A stretch of 64,000 nt of DNA from Chryseobacterium sp. T16E-39 (GCF_002216065.1 NZ_CP022282.1:2852001-2916000); one strand, 5' to 3'; shown: positions 53,235-63,056, counted from the first letter of the stretch. The notes: generated by a model from the letters alone, not told the origin. Program-made: numbers and translations.

Positions 53235-55502
53235 ATGACTTTCGACATTGATATGATTAAAAAGGTGTACGAGCGTTACCCGAAAAGAATTGCTGCGGCA
53301 AGACAAATCGTGGGAAAACCTCTTACCCTGTCAGAAAAAATATTATACACTCACCTTTGGGAAGGAAATGCTACGGTAGCACATGAAAGAGGAAATTCTT
53401 ATGTAGATTTCGCTCCGGACAGAGTAGCGATGCAGGATGCAACTGCGCAGATGGCACTTTTGCAATTTATGCAGGCTGGAAAAGCTAAAGTTGCTGTTCC
53501 TTCAACCGCTCATGCAGATCACCTGATCCAGGCAAGAGTAGGTGCAGAATCTGACTTACAGGAAGGAATCAACAAAAACTCTGAAGTTTTCAACTTCCTG
53601 AGCTCAGTTTGTGATAAATATGGAATCGGTTTCTGGAAACCGGGAGCTGGTATTATTCACCAGGTAGTATTAGAAAACTATGCATTCCCTGGAGGTATGA
53701 TGATCGGTACCGATTCCCATACAGTAAACGCAGGCGGACTAGGTATGGTTGCTATCGGAGTGGGTGGCGCTGATGCTGTAGATGTAATGGCAGGAATGGC
53801 TTGGGAGCTTAAGATGCCTAAATTGATCGGTGTAAAATTAACCGGTAAAATGAGTGGCTGGACTTCTGCAAAAGATGTAATCTTAAAAGTTGCAGGAATC
53901 CTAACCGTAAAAGGAGGAACAGGATGTATCGTAGAATATTTCGGAGAAGGAGCAGTATCTCTTTCAGCAACTGGTAAAGGAACGATCTGTAACATGGGTG
54001 CTGAAATCGGGGCTACTACTTCGACTTTTGGATACGATGATTCCATGAGAAGATATTTAGCAGCTACAGGAAGACAGGATGTAGTAGACGCCGCTGATAA
54101 AATAGCAGAACACTTAACGGGTGATGCTGAAGTATATGCAAACCCTGAACAATATTTTGATCAGGTCATTGAAATCAACCTTTCCGAGTTGGCTCCACAC
54201 TTAAATGGTCCTTTTACTCCGGATTTAGCAACTCCGGTTTCTGAATTCAGAGCTAAAGCTGAAGCTAACGGATGGCCATTAGAAGTTGAATGGGCTCTTA
54301 TCGGTTCTTGTACCAACTCTTCTTATGAAGATTTATCAAGAGCAGCTTCTATTGTAGAAGATGCAGTAGCAAAAGGAGTAAAACCTAAAGCAATCTTAGG
54401 AATCAACCCTGGATCTGAGCAGGTAAAATTCACTGCAGAAAGAGACGGTTTCTTAAATTCTTTCAGAAAATTTGAAAATGCCAGAATCTTCACGAATGCT
54501 TGTGGACCTTGTATCGGGCAATGGGATAGAGAAGGCGCAGATAAAGGAGAGAAAAACTCTATTATCCACTCTTTCAACAGAAACTTTGCAAAAAGAGCAG
54601 ATGGTAATCCAAATACTCATGCTTTTGTAGCTTCCCCAGAAATGGTAGCAGCAGTAGCAATTTCCGGAAGATTAGATTTTAACCCAATTACAGATACTTT
54701 AACTGCAGAAAACGGTGAACAAATAAAACTTGATGAACCAAAGGGATATGAATTACCGGCAAAAGGATTTGCAGTAGATGATAACGGATATCAAGCACCA
54801 TCTGAAGACGGATCTTCAGTTGTAGTAAATGTAAATCCTACATCAGACAGACTACAGTTATTAGAAGAATTCCCTGCATGGGATGGAAAGAACATTACCG
54901 GAGCTAAAGTTTTAATTAAAGCTTTCGGAAAATGTACCACTGACCATATTTCTATGGCGGGACCATGGTTGAAATACAGAGGGCATCTTGACAATATTTC
55001 AAATAATATGTTGATCGGAGCTGTAAATGCTTATAATATGGAGACAAACCATGTTAAAAACGAATTAACTGGTGAATATGGTGAAGTTCCTGCTGTACAA
55101 AGAGCTTATAAAGCTGCAGGTATTCCTAGTATTGTTGTAGGAGACCAAAACTATGGTGAAGGTTCATCCAGAGAACACGCAGCAATGGAACCTAGACATC
55201 TTGGTGTAAAAGCCGTATTGGTAAAATCATTCGCAAGAATCCACGAAACCAACCTTAAAAAACAAGGGATGCTGGGATTAACTTTTGCTAATGAAGCTGA
55301 TTATGATAAAATCTTAGAAGATGATACGGTTAACTTCTTAGACTTAGATCAGTTCGCTCCAGGAAAGCAGCTAACTTTAGAATTTGTACACGCTGATGGC
55401 ACAAAAGATATCGTTATGGCTAACCATACTTACAATGATCAGCAGATCGAATGGTTTAAAGCTGGTTCTGCTCTTAATCTTATTAAGAAACAGGAAAACT
55501 AA
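53235..55502 (+). CDS. acnA: Aconitate hydratase, mitochondrial-like AcnA
   Basis: 755 residues, the length of the mitochondrial-type aconitase rather than the ~890 of E. coli AcnA. The cluster cysteines are in [15 protein letters not shown] (about 357) and [15 protein letters not shown] (about 422 and 425). The active-site region [17 protein letters not shown] and the histidines of STAHADHL and TDSHT are present. It is a citric acid cycle enzyme and the second active aconitase beside acnB. The 324-bp upstream gap holds the acnB terminator and otherwise AT-rich DNA. It ends at a strong terminator. Confidence 0.96.
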   Translation: MTFDIDMIKKVYERYPKRIAAARQIVGKPLTLSEKILYTHLWEGNATVAHERGNSYVDFAPDRVAMQDATAQMALLQFMQAGKAKVAVPSTAHADHLIQARVGAESDLQEGINKNSEVFNFLSSVCDKYGIGFWKPGAGIIHQVVLENYAFPGGMMIGTDSHTVNAGGLGMVAIGVGGADAVDVMAGMAWELKMPKLIGVKLTGKMSGWTSAKDVILKVAGILTVKGGTGCIVEYFGEGAVSLSATGKGTICNMGAEIGATTSTFGYDDSMRRYLAATGRQDVVDAADKIAEHLTGDAEVYANPEQYFDQVIEINLSELAPHLNGPFTPDLATPVSEFRAKAEANGWPLEVEWALIGSCTNSSYEDLSRAASIVEDAVAKGVKPKAILGINPGSEQVKFTAERDGFLNSFRKFENARIFTNACGPCIGQWDREGADKGEKNSIIHSFNRNFAKRADGNPNTHAFVASPEMVAAVAISGRLDFNPITDTLTAENGEQIKLDEPKGYELPAKGFAVDDNGYQAPSEDGSSVVVNVNPTSDRLQLLEEFPAWDGKNITGAKVLIKAFGKCTTDHISMAGPWLKYRGHLDNISNNMLIGAVNAYNMETNHVKNELTGEYGEVPAVQRAYKAAGIPSIVVGDQNYGEGSSREHAAMEPRHLGVKAVLVKSFARIHETNLKKQGMLGLTFANEADYDKILEDDTVNFLDLDQFAPGKQLTLEFVHADGTKDIVMANHTYNDQQIEWFKAGSALNLIKKQEN

Positions 55503-55526
55503 TATTATTGGTTTTCAAATTATAAA

Positions 55527-55562
55527 TAAAAAAGCAACTTTAGTTTTTAAAGTTGCTTTTTT
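55527..55562 (+). terminator. Terminator of acnA
   Basis: AAAAAGCAACTTTA and TAAAGTTGCTTTTTT form a long stem with a short GTTTT loop and end in six T. Confidence 0.9.
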
Positions 55563-55617
55563 CATGCTACTCAGTTCAGCGATGTAACAAAATGACAAAT
55601 TAAATTGTTTTAATAAT

Positions 55618-56472
55618 ATGAATAAAATAATTATGAAAACATTGATTTACTGTTTATTGCTATGCTCCTATCTGAACATTCAGGCCCAGAAAAAGCCATC
55701 AGATTATTTTCAAAATCCTAAGACCAAAGTATTAGTAGTTGGTTCGTTTCATTTCAATTATCCCAACCTTGATGCTCATAAAATAAAAAAAGAAGATCAG
55801 ATTGATGTACTGTCTCCTAAAACAGCAAAAGAGGTAACTGAACTCGTCAATTACATCAAAAAATTCAAACCTACAAAAATTGCCATCGAAGCTGAACCAG
55901 AGTGGAATGCTAATCAAAAATTGAAGGAATATAATGATGGTAAATACAGAGATAAAAGAGATGAGCGTTATCAACTTGCTATGCGGATTGCCAATGAACT
56001 TAAGCTCAATGAGCTTTTCAGTGTAGATGCTTCTTCCATATTAGGAGATCTTATGCAGCAATTTGGCAAGACAGATTCTCTTTATTTTAAAAATCTTATT
56101 AAAGATTATGACTATAAAAGTGATGATCTTATCTCACAACAGTTTACTTCTTTCTATGATGGTTCTGAGCCTAAAAATTTTAAGTCTCTTTTTGAAACTT
56201 TTAAATACCTGAACAGTAAGGAATATCATCAGTATGGATATGGCGCATATCTGATTGGAGATTTTAAACTAAGAGAATATGATGGAGCAGATGTATTAGC
56301 CATGAATTGGTATGACAGAAACCTGAGGATATTTCGTAATATCCAAAAGATCCCTCACAATGATGAAGATAGGATTCTTGTGATTGTTGGAAATGGTCAT
56401 GCTGCTGTATTAAGACAATTTCTAACCTATTCTCCGGAATATGAATTTATAGAGTTTTCTTCCCTAAAATAG
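55618..56472 (+). CDS. DUF5694 (TraB/PrgY-like) secreted protein
   Basis: 284 residues. There is a signal peptide (about 1-24, cleaved after IQAQ; a second ATG at 55633 gives an equally good one). The domain begins TKVLVVGSFHFNYPNLDAHK and contains IAIEAEPEW, DERYQLAMRIANELKL and ends ILVIVGNGHAAVLRQFL. The conserved early GSFHF and late GNGH motifs are shared with the TraB/GumN-like fold and could bind metal. Its activity is unknown. It stands alone. Confidence 0.78.
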   Translation: MNKIIMKTLIYCLLLCSYLNIQAQKKPSDYFQNPKTKVLVVGSFHFNYPNLDAHKIKKEDQIDVLSPKTAKEVTELVNYIKKFKPTKIAIEAEPEWNANQKLKEYNDGKYRDKRDERYQLAMRIANELKLNELFSVDASSILGDLMQQFGKTDSLYFKNLIKDYDYKSDDLISQQFTSFYDGSEPKNFKSLFETFKYLNSKEYHQYGYGAYLIGDFKLREYDGADVLAMNWYDRNLRIFRNIQKIPHNDEDRILVIVGNGHAAVLRQFLTYSPEYEFIEFSSLK

Positions 56473-56512
56473 TTCAGCCCTTCTTAAAATGCAAATCTCC
56501 CATTTTTATAAA

Positions 56513-56548
56513 TAAAAAAAACAGAGACTTTTATCTCTGTTTTTTTAT
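56513..56548. terminator. Bidirectional terminator
   Basis: AACAGAGA-CTTTTA-TCTCTGTT, flanked by A7 on the left and T7 on the right. It serves the convergent DUF5694 and TonB receptor genes. Confidence 0.9.
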
Positions 56549-56559
56549 TCTTTTTTATT

Positions 56560-59304
56560 TTAGAATTTAAACTCTACCCTAGCAAATAAAAATCTTCCTC
56601 CAATACCATACTGCGATACCTGTCTGGAATACACAAACTGATTATCCGCAGTTAAAGAATTGATTAATGGGTTTTTAGAAGGCATTACATTGAATATATT
56701 ATTACTCCCTACAGTCAATGAAACATTTTTACTGAAATCATATCCCACGGAAAGATCGGTTACAAAACGGTTATTCAAAACAAAATGTTCCTGACTTCCA
56801 GTCACTCCATCAAAATTGGCATCCAGTACATCAGCATCTGTTACCTTACCAAAGAAAGAGTTTCTTACCAAAACATTGAAAGCAGAAAATCTCAGGGCAT
56901 TTGAAAGAGTCGCTTTTACACGAGGAACCGCTTCTTCAAAATAAATCCTGTTTGGCTCTGAAAAGTAGCTGTCTATCTGGCTTACCAATTTAGGAGAAGC
57001 ATGAATGTCTCCAATTCTTTTAGTTTGGTTAAGATTCAATCCAAAATTATTTTCTAAACTAATCCCCGAACCTAGTTTCGTCGTTTGAGCAATCGTAAGA
57101 TCTAATCCTTTGGTCTGTGAATCTATGGCATTGGCAAAAAAGTTCGCTGAACTTGCTCTTGCAAGATCAAAGGCATTTTGCAGAATTGCCTGATCAGATC
57201 CTGGAGTAAAGGTTCCTTCCGGACGGGAAAACAAATCCGTCAATACTACTCTATCCTTAATTTTAATATAATATACATCAGCAGTAACAACCAGGTTCAG
57301 TTTTGGAACTTTCCAGGTAATCCCCGTGCTATAAGATTGTGATGTCTCTTGTTTTAATTTTGGGATTCCAAGAGCTTGTGCTGCTTCAGAATTGTTTCTA
57401 AAAGTTCCTACCTGAGTAGTATTTCCTTGTTGGATCAGCGTAGAAGTCGAACTGTAGTAGATCTGAGCCAAAGATGGAGCTCTGAAGCCAGTAGAAATGG
57501 CACCCCTCCAATTGAAATTATCAACCAGCCTTACATTGGTCGCAAATTTATAATTGAAGGTTGATCCAAAGTCAGAATAGTTTTCAAACCTTAGCGCTCC
57601 TTCTACCAACCACCAATCGGTTGGCTCCAGTTCAACATCAAGATATCCTGCAACACTATTTCTATTCCCGGAAACTGCATTATCAGGACTGAAACCAGGG
57701 AATACCTGCGATCCTGCCGGTCTTGTAACTCCAAAGAAGTCATTTACCAATTCATCTTTAGGGGTGCTGGTCGTTACCACATTTCCATAAATATCATAAG
57801 AGGCATATGAGTTTTCTTTACCTGCATTTATTTTATAATTCTCATAACGGTATTCCCCTCCAAATGCTACATTTAACCCGTGTAGTACATCATATTTTTT
57901 CGATAGATCAAGGTTAACTGTATTTTGTAAAAATTCTGATCCACCAGCTTTAAAGGTGCGCGGTGAATTGTTTACCAGAGAAGAATTGAATGTATTCACC
58001 ACACCAAAATCAAATGTATTCTTACCAAAAGTATTACTCAAATCTATATTCCAATCATTCCATTTCCCTTTAATACCCGCCGCATAAGAATAGTCATTGA
58101 TCGTAGATTCGATCTGAGGCAAATATCCGTTGGGAGTAATAAAATTGACATTTCTCTCTGTATTGGGTAAACGGTAAAAGCCTCCTGCATTTCCCGATCT
58201 ATAGCTATACCCACCAAAAGAATAAATTTTCCAATCATCATTAATAGGAAGTTCCGAATTGTAATAGATTTGTGCTGATTGAAGTTTAGACTGTCCTGCT
58301 CTAATACTGAAATCTTTTCGTTCCAACCCTCTATAAGCAAGTTCACTATTAGTGACATCTCCGCTTAGTAACCCCTGTAATGTTGAAATGCTATTTGCGT
58401 TCGAAATGTCACTTTGCAACTGGGATGAAAAATAATTTACTTTTGTTGCATACTGCTTGATTGTATTAATAATCTGCTGGCTATTTGGAGTATTATTTAT
58501 ATTCTTATACAATCCATCTATATCTACTCCATCTTGTGCTGCCCTGTAATTGATCGCATTATAGGCATTATAAATATCTCCGTTTCTCACACCAGCCCTC
58601 GAGTAAGGATCGCGAAATTGTGTAGAGGTGGTGATATTAAAAAACCCCTGTTTTCCTAATTTAAAGCCATAATTAAGGTCTAATGAAATGGTTTCTCCAT
58701 CCAGTCCACCAGAAAAATTATTTGTAACCGGTGAGGCATATCCTCCTAGAAATAGCTGACCTGAAAATCCCAGCCTCTTTTTAAGCCCTAAATTCACTAC
58801 TCCGGCAATCGCGTCAGATCCATATTGTGCTGAAGCTCCATCTCTTAAAACTTCAATTTTATCTAAAGCAAACGTAGGAATGGCATTAAGGTCTGTTCCT
58901 ACAGAGCCTCTTCCCGGAGTAAGCGTTACATTGATCAGTGAAGACTGATGTCTCCTTTTTCCATTCAGCAAAACTAAAACCTGGTCAGGACCTAATCCCC
59001 TTAATTGGGCAGGGTCTACAAAGTCTGTCCCATCATTTACAGTATGTGATGTCGAAGAAAAAGAAGGGACAATATAATTAAGTGCCTGACTAATATTATT
59101 GACAGGACTTTGTTTCAGTATTTTTGAGATATTGATGACATCCACAGGAACCGGAGTATCTGTTAATGATCTACCGGATCCTCTTGATCCCAACAGAACA
59201 ACCTCATCTATTTTTTTAGATTTTATAGTATCTGACTGTGCATAGTAGAATGTCGAAATAAGTGTTGCTGAAGTGATAATACTTCTATGTTTGAAATTGC
59301 GCAT
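56560..59304 (-). CDS. TonB-dependent receptor with S-box-like and Cys-rich leader
   Basis: 914 residues. The signal peptide (about 1-22) is followed by a short region (DTIKSKKIDEVVLLGSRG). The plug is at about 40-165 (PVPVDVI, NNISQALNYIVPSFSS, LRGLGPDQVLVLLNGKRRHQ, VEVLRDGASAQYGSDAIAGVVN). The large barrel ends GRFLFARVEFKF with C-terminal Phe. No carboxypeptidase-like N-terminal domain is present, so it is unlike SusC. It carries a specific but unidentified ligand across the outer membrane. The leader (59305-59706) points to sulfur-related control, so the ligand may be a sulfur compound; this is inference. Confidence 0.9.
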   Translation of the reverse strand: MRNFKHRSIITSATLISTFYYAQSDTIKSKKIDEVVLLGSRGSGRSLTDTPVPVDVINISKILKQSPVNNISQALNYIVPSFSSTSHTVNDGTDFVDPAQLRGLGPDQVLVLLNGKRRHQSSLINVTLTPGRGSVGTDLNAIPTFALDKIEVLRDGASAQYGSDAIAGVVNLGLKKRLGFSGQLFLGGYASPVTNNFSGGLDGETISLDLNYGFKLGKQGFFNITTSTQFRDPYSRAGVRNGDIYNAYNAINYRAAQDGVDIDGLYKNINNTPNSQQIINTIKQYATKVNYFSSQLQSDISNANSISTLQGLLSGDVTNSELAYRGLERKDFSIRAGQSKLQSAQIYYNSELPINDDWKIYSFGGYSYRSGNAGGFYRLPNTERNVNFITPNGYLPQIESTINDYSYAAGIKGKWNDWNIDLSNTFGKNTFDFGVVNTFNSSLVNNSPRTFKAGGSEFLQNTVNLDLSKKYDVLHGLNVAFGGEYRYENYKINAGKENSYASYDIYGNVVTTSTPKDELVNDFFGVTRPAGSQVFPGFSPDNAVSGNRNSVAGYLDVELEPTDWWLVEGALRFENYSDFGSTFNYKFATNVRLVDNFNWRGAISTGFRAPSLAQIYYSSTSTLIQQGNTTQVGTFRNNSEAAQALGIPKLKQETSQSYSTGITWKVPKLNLVVTADVYYIKIKDRVVLTDLFSRPEGTFTPGSDQAILQNAFDLARASSANFFANAIDSQTKGLDLTIAQTTKLGSGISLENNFGLNLNQTKRIGDIHASPKLVSQIDSYFSEPNRIYFEEAVPRVKATLSNALRFSAFNVLVRNSFFGKVTDADVLDANFDGVTGSQEHFVLNNRFVTDLSVGYDFSKNVSLTVGSNNIFNVMPSKNPLINSLTADNQFVYSRQVSQYGIGGRFLFARVEFKF

Positions 59305-59439
59305 GTGTTTTATTTTAAATTTTTGTATTAATAATTAGCTGCTTAAAACTTTTAAGCAATAGAAATCCCCTAACCCAGACATTCGAGGTTAAAAAAAGGA
59401 AAACGATAAACGGTTTTATTAGTTAAAAGAAACTGGAAG

Positions 59440-59568
59440 CTAAGAACAGCAACACATACACATCACGTAATGGCATGAGTAATTATAAGAATAACGAAGC
59501 CTTGCCTCAGTATTCGAAAGACAAAAAGTCAAATTCATTGTGGTGTCATTTCCCGTGTTCTTAAACAT
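59440..59568 (-). CDS. Cysteine-rich leader peptide (42 aa) upstream of the TonB receptor
   Basis: The minus strand, from ATG at 59568 to TAG at 59440-59442, encodes 42 residues starting MFKNTGNDTTMNLTFCLSNT and ending SCHYVMCMCCCS. Six cysteines, five of them within the last eleven residues and three in a row, end the frame. An inner ATG at 59538 is another possible start. It lies between the S-box-like element and the receptor (start 59304). The gap of 135 nt between its stop and the receptor ATG is otherwise non-coding. Such ends fit a ribosome-stalling sensor of cysteinyl-tRNA, as in Cys-rich leader peptides of other bacteria. The expression is not proven. Confidence 0.6.
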   Translation of the reverse strand: MFKNTGNDTTMNLTFCLSNTEARLRYSYNYSCHYVMCMCCCS

Positions 59569-59640
59569 TGATTTTTACTTTAAAACAAAAATTATAAGAT
59601 GGGAAGAAATAGAAAAACATTTTTTCCGGAGCTGAGCCGG

Positions 59641-59706
59641 CTTATCTATTTTAGCACCTTGCTTGTTTTTGCAGGTTGCTATCCCATCTATGAGATTCTT
59701 GATAAT
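59641..59706 (-). promoter_or_regulatory. S-box (SAM-I)-like element, strongly reduced
   Basis: The minus strand begins TTATCAAGA, followed by a short stem (ATCTC-ATAGAT-GGGAT), AGCAACCTGC, a loop, GCAAGGTGCTAA and AATAGATAAG. P1 is TTATC/GATAA, P3 is ACCTGC/GCAAGGT with a bulge, and the words TTATCAAGA, GCAACC and AAGGTGCTAA are S-box hallmarks. The pseudoknot half of P2 and the whole of P4 are missing, leaving 66 nt instead of about 100. The piece ATAGATGGGA (59682-59691) can instead pair with TCCCATCTTAT at 59592-59604, a possible switch. Confidence 0.6.
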
Positions 59707-59713
59707 TATGGGG

Positions 59714-59721
59714 CAAAGATA
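59714..59721 (-). promoter_or_regulatory. -7 box (TATCTTTG) of the TonB receptor leader
   Basis: A perfect TAnnTTTG match on the minus strand, ending 8 nt before the S-box-like element. The transcript would therefore begin almost exactly with the aptamer. A -33 TTTG at the normal distance was not found (one lies 11 bp away). Confidence 0.55.
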
Positions 59722-59909
59722 TAACTATTTTACAAATAAAAAAATAATTCGGAAAAAAATTACATTAATCGCAAAAACTCATCTAGAATAAATTTCAGAT
59801 AATTTCAATGATTTATAGCTATTCAACGGAATATAGTAGGTCTTAAAAAAATTTATTTGTAACAATTTTTTGTTTTAGCCGTCTAACTGAATAGTAGTAA
59901 AAAAACATT

Positions 59910-62132
59910 ATGAAAAAAATTGTATTCGTTTTATCTCTTCTGGGTATCGTAGCTATACATGCCCAGGAAAAGACCAATAACCCCGTAAAGGAAAAGCAGA
60001 TTGAAGAGGTCGTAATGACCAAAACTAAAAAAGCCGTTGAACAAAAAGCCGACCGGACTATTTTTGATTTTTCTGAGCAACCGCAATTGAATAACGGGAA
60101 TGTTTTAGAAGGAATCAAAAAACTTCCGGGACTCGTATCGACCGACATTGCAGGAATGATGTATCAGGGTAAAATCCTTGATGTTTACCTTAACGGACGT
60201 CCCTTAAATATTACATCTAATGAACTCAATTCCTTTTTGGAAGGGATGCCGGCTAATTCTGTAGATAGAATTGAAGTGATCACACAGCCAGGTGCCGAAT
60301 TCCCGGCGACTTCAGGAGGTGCGATCATGAACATCATTACGAATAAAAACGCTAATAAATATTTAACGGCAACGTATTCCGGAAATTATTCATTTACCAA
60401 CTATGGAAAATTCAGAAGCAGAACCAGCAACTCTTTGAATTTAAATGCAAGAAATAAATATTTCGGCTGGCAATTGAATATCGGACAGAACTATCGCGAA
60501 AGTATGCTGAATTCGAATCAAAATGATTTATTACTAAGCAACACAGATAGGATTGGTCGTGGTTATTTTGCAAAGTCGGGACTGACCTTTGATCTTGGAC
60601 AGGACAGATTATTGGTGAACTACGATATCTATCACAATAAGAATAGCAACTACACAGACAGTAATGGTTTTGCCGATCTTCCCTATATACCTGTTAAAGA
60701 CAGTATAAGAGAAGGTAATTTTCATGCCTTTGATGCTGCTTACACCAATAATTTAAGACAAGAAGCTGTTGTAACCTATCAGAAACGTTTTAGTGATAAA
60801 TCTCAAAAGCTGGATTTCCAATTTGGGTATACTAAATCAACCAGCAAGTTTGATCAAAACAATATTTTTAGAGATATCACTTATATTAATCCTGAACAAT
60901 CTATTCCAAGGTTTTCAGATGGCATCTTATTGAATAACGAGTCCGATATGAGGATCGCTAATTTCAAAGTAGATTATTCTCAACCGATCAAAATTCTTGA
61001 TGGAGGAAAGGTAAGTTTCGGAGGATTGTATGAAAAACAAAATTTTGACACCCAAAGCAGAGGATTAACCAATCTTGATTATCAAAGACAAACAGCATCT
61101 ACTTATTTAGAATTTCAGGCAAAATTGAAAAAGTTTGATTTCACTTTAGGATCTCGTGCTGAGAACTATGACATTTCTGGAATTACCAGAGTAATTGACA
61201 GTACTGGGGCTGTTGTTCAGAAAAACCTTATCCCTTTCAACAAATTCAAATTGTTCCCTAATGCAAGTGTACAATACAGTTTCATGAATCAGGTTTCTAT
61301 TTCTGCCAACTATAATAAAAAGATCAGTTTACCGAGTATTTCTGCACTTAACCCAAACAATACGACATTCCAGGGACCCAACACTCAGGTTACTGGTAAC
61401 CCAAATCTGCAACCAACTATCTTTGACAATTACGAAGTAAAGCTTTCAGCTTTTGACTATGCTTTTATCGGATATAGTGTGAGCTCAGCTAAGAACCAGG
61501 TGGCACAAATCATCAGAAAGGACGGAAAAAACCTTTTCAATGAACAGGTAAACATTTCGAATATGAGAATTCATAATTTCAATGTCGGTCTTCCTGTTCC
61601 TTTTATGATTTTCAGCAAACCGATGAGCGAGATCATGAAGTTTGACTTCAACCCTGACAAGATCAACTTTATGTATATCTACGCAGGCTATCAAAAGCAT
61701 GAAATAGATAATTTGAACAACAAAGGCTTCTGGATTTTCAATGTGATGACACAATTGATCCTACCTAAACAAATAAAATTAACAGCCAACTACAGTTATT
61801 TAACTCCAAAAGCAGGATATTTCTACTTTACGGCAGAAAAACCATTCAGTAATACGGTTGATATTACTTTAACCAAAAAGTTTTTGGATAATCGTCTTAC
61901 AGTTTCCGTTTTTGCCAATGATATCTTCAATGGACAGGTAATGCAGGTACGCTCCAATCCACCGACAGGAGAAGCCGTTACTTTGAGAACGAAATATGAT
62001 ACAAGAAACTTCGGAATCTCTATTAATTACAAAATACCAACTAAAAACAAATTGGCTAAAGAAGATCCGAATATTCTGAATAGTACGAAGAAGGAAGATA
62101 ATGGAGGGGTGATGCAGCAGGATAGTAAGTAA
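59910..62132 (+). CDS. Outer-membrane beta-barrel protein (TonB-receptor-like)
   Basis: 740 residues with a signal peptide (about 1-19, ending AIHAQ). A plug-like N-terminal half (about 20-150: NVLEGIKKLPGLVSTD, GKILDVYLNGRPLNI, VDRIEVITQPGAEFPATSGGAIMNIITNK) leads into an outer-membrane beta-barrel of the Bacteroidetes 'OMP_b-brl_3' type. The substrate is unknown. It is divergent from the TonB receptor, about 600 bp away, and has its own AT-rich promoter region. Confidence 0.86.
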   Translation: MKKIVFVLSLLGIVAIHAQEKTNNPVKEKQIEEVVMTKTKKAVEQKADRTIFDFSEQPQLNNGNVLEGIKKLPGLVSTDIAGMMYQGKILDVYLNGRPLNITSNELNSFLEGMPANSVDRIEVITQPGAEFPATSGGAIMNIITNKNANKYLTATYSGNYSFTNYGKFRSRTSNSLNLNARNKYFGWQLNIGQNYRESMLNSNQNDLLLSNTDRIGRGYFAKSGLTFDLGQDRLLVNYDIYHNKNSNYTDSNGFADLPYIPVKDSIREGNFHAFDAAYTNNLRQEAVVTYQKRFSDKSQKLDFQFGYTKSTSKFDQNNIFRDITYINPEQSIPRFSDGILLNNESDMRIANFKVDYSQPIKILDGGKVSFGGLYEKQNFDTQSRGLTNLDYQRQTASTYLEFQAKLKKFDFTLGSRAENYDISGITRVIDSTGAVVQKNLIPFNKFKLFPNASVQYSFMNQVSISANYNKKISLPSISALNPNNTTFQGPNTQVTGNPNLQPTIFDNYEVKLSAFDYAFIGYSVSSAKNQVAQIIRKDGKNLFNEQVNISNMRIHNFNVGLPVPFMIFSKPMSEIMKFDFNPDKINFMYIYAGYQKHEIDNLNNKGFWIFNVMTQLILPKQIKLTANYSYLTPKAGYFYFTAEKPFSNTVDITLTKKFLDNRLTVSVFANDIFNGQVMQVRSNPPTGEAVTLRTKYDTRNFGISINYKIPTKNKLAKEDPNILNSTKKEDNGGVMQQDSK

Positions 62133-62200
62133 AAAAGCGAAATCGCGGATTTGCGAAAGGGCGAAATTGTTAAATCGTTCAATTGTAAATTTGATTTAGG
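62130..62200. repeat. Short GCGAAA-type degenerate repeat
   Basis: AAAAAAGCGAAATCGCGGATTTGCGAAAGGGCGAAATTG.. resembles the word mix found at 43200-43290. It is non-coding and lies directly after the beta-barrel gene. Confidence 0.45.
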
Positions 62201-62283
62201 ACATATTTGTCATTTCAATGGAGGAGAAATCTTTTGATAATTGAGTTGATTACATTGCCTACTAAAGTAAAGAATTAAAATAA

Positions 62284-62321
62284 AAATGAGGCAGTATGAA
62301 TATTCTTACTGCCTCATTTAT
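62284..62321 (-). terminator. Terminator of the thiH-thiF operon
   Basis: ATGAGGCAGTA and TACTGCCTCAT form an 11-bp stem. On the minus strand TTTTTATTTTAATT follows. It lies about 16 bp after the thiF stop, so thiF is the last gene of the operon. Confidence 0.88.
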
Positions 62322-62336
62322 TTAAAACAATATAAT

Positions 62337-63053
62337 TTAAAAATCGATGGTTTGAAACCTCCATTCTAATGTATCAATAAGGGTCAGTTGATTGATATTT
62401 AAAGGTAAATCTGTAATTATTTTTAAGGTGAGATGTGCCATCATACTTCCCACAATCCCCGGTAACGAACCCAAAACACCTAAACTATCACAATCTGGAA
62501 GATTTTCCTCAGATGGAGATTCAGGAAAGATATCTCTTAAATTCTTACTTCTATTGTAATTGAATATAGCTACCTGACCAGAAAATCCTAATATACTTCC
62601 ATAAACCAAAGGTTTTTCTAATTTCACACAGGTATCATTAATTAAATATCGGGTGGTAAAATTATCCGATCCGTCCACAACAATATCATATTCGGAGATT
62701 ATCTTTTCAATATTTGATGGTATTATTTTTTCTTCGATAGGAACAACATTCACATGATGGTTAAGGTTTTCGACAAAACTAATTGCGCTTTTTACTTTTG
62801 AAAACCCAATACTCTTTTCATTATGAATAACCTGTCGGTTCAGATTATGTAATTCCACAAAGTCAAAATCTGCAATCCCCAGTTTCCCAACTCCCGCAGC
62901 AGCCAAATACTGAATTACAGGACTTCCTAATCCGCCAGCACCTACAACAAGTACTTTTGCGTTTAAGATCTTCCTTTGTCCTGAAGTGCCTATCTCATCA
63001 ATGAATATCTGTCGGCTATATCTTGAAAACATTTTTTCGCTATCCATGATCAT
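62337..63053 (-). CDS. thiF: ThiF/MoeB-like sulfur carrier adenylyltransferase
   Basis: 238 residues. The ATP motif is VVGAGGLGSPVIQYLAAAGVG (about 37-57), with the DFDFVELHNLNRQ and DGSDNFTTRYLINDTC motifs of the E1-like family. It adenylates the C-terminal glycine of ThiS for sulfur loading in thiazole synthesis. The zinc-binding CxxC pairs of E. coli ThiF/MoeB are absent (NLPDCDSLGVLG in their place), as in many short homologues. It starts 3 bp after the thiH stop. Confidence 0.9.
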   Translation of the reverse strand: MIMDSEKMFSRYSRQIFIDEIGTSGQRKILNAKVLVVGAGGLGSPVIQYLAAAGVGKLGIADFDFVELHNLNRQVIHNEKSIGFSKVKSAISFVENLNHHVNVVPIEEKIIPSNIEKIISEYDIVVDGSDNFTTRYLINDTCVKLEKPLVYGSILGFSGQVAIFNYNRSKNLRDIFPESPSEENLPDCDSLGVLGSLPGIVGSMMAHLTLKIITDLPLNINQLTLIDTLEWRFQTIDF

Positions 63054-63056
63054 CTT

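Noticed and set aside
59626..59640. CCGGAGCTGAGCCGG as a terminator in the receptor leader
   Set aside because: The stem is only four base pairs and on the minus strand it is followed by A6 and not by a T run. It could at most be part of the switch.
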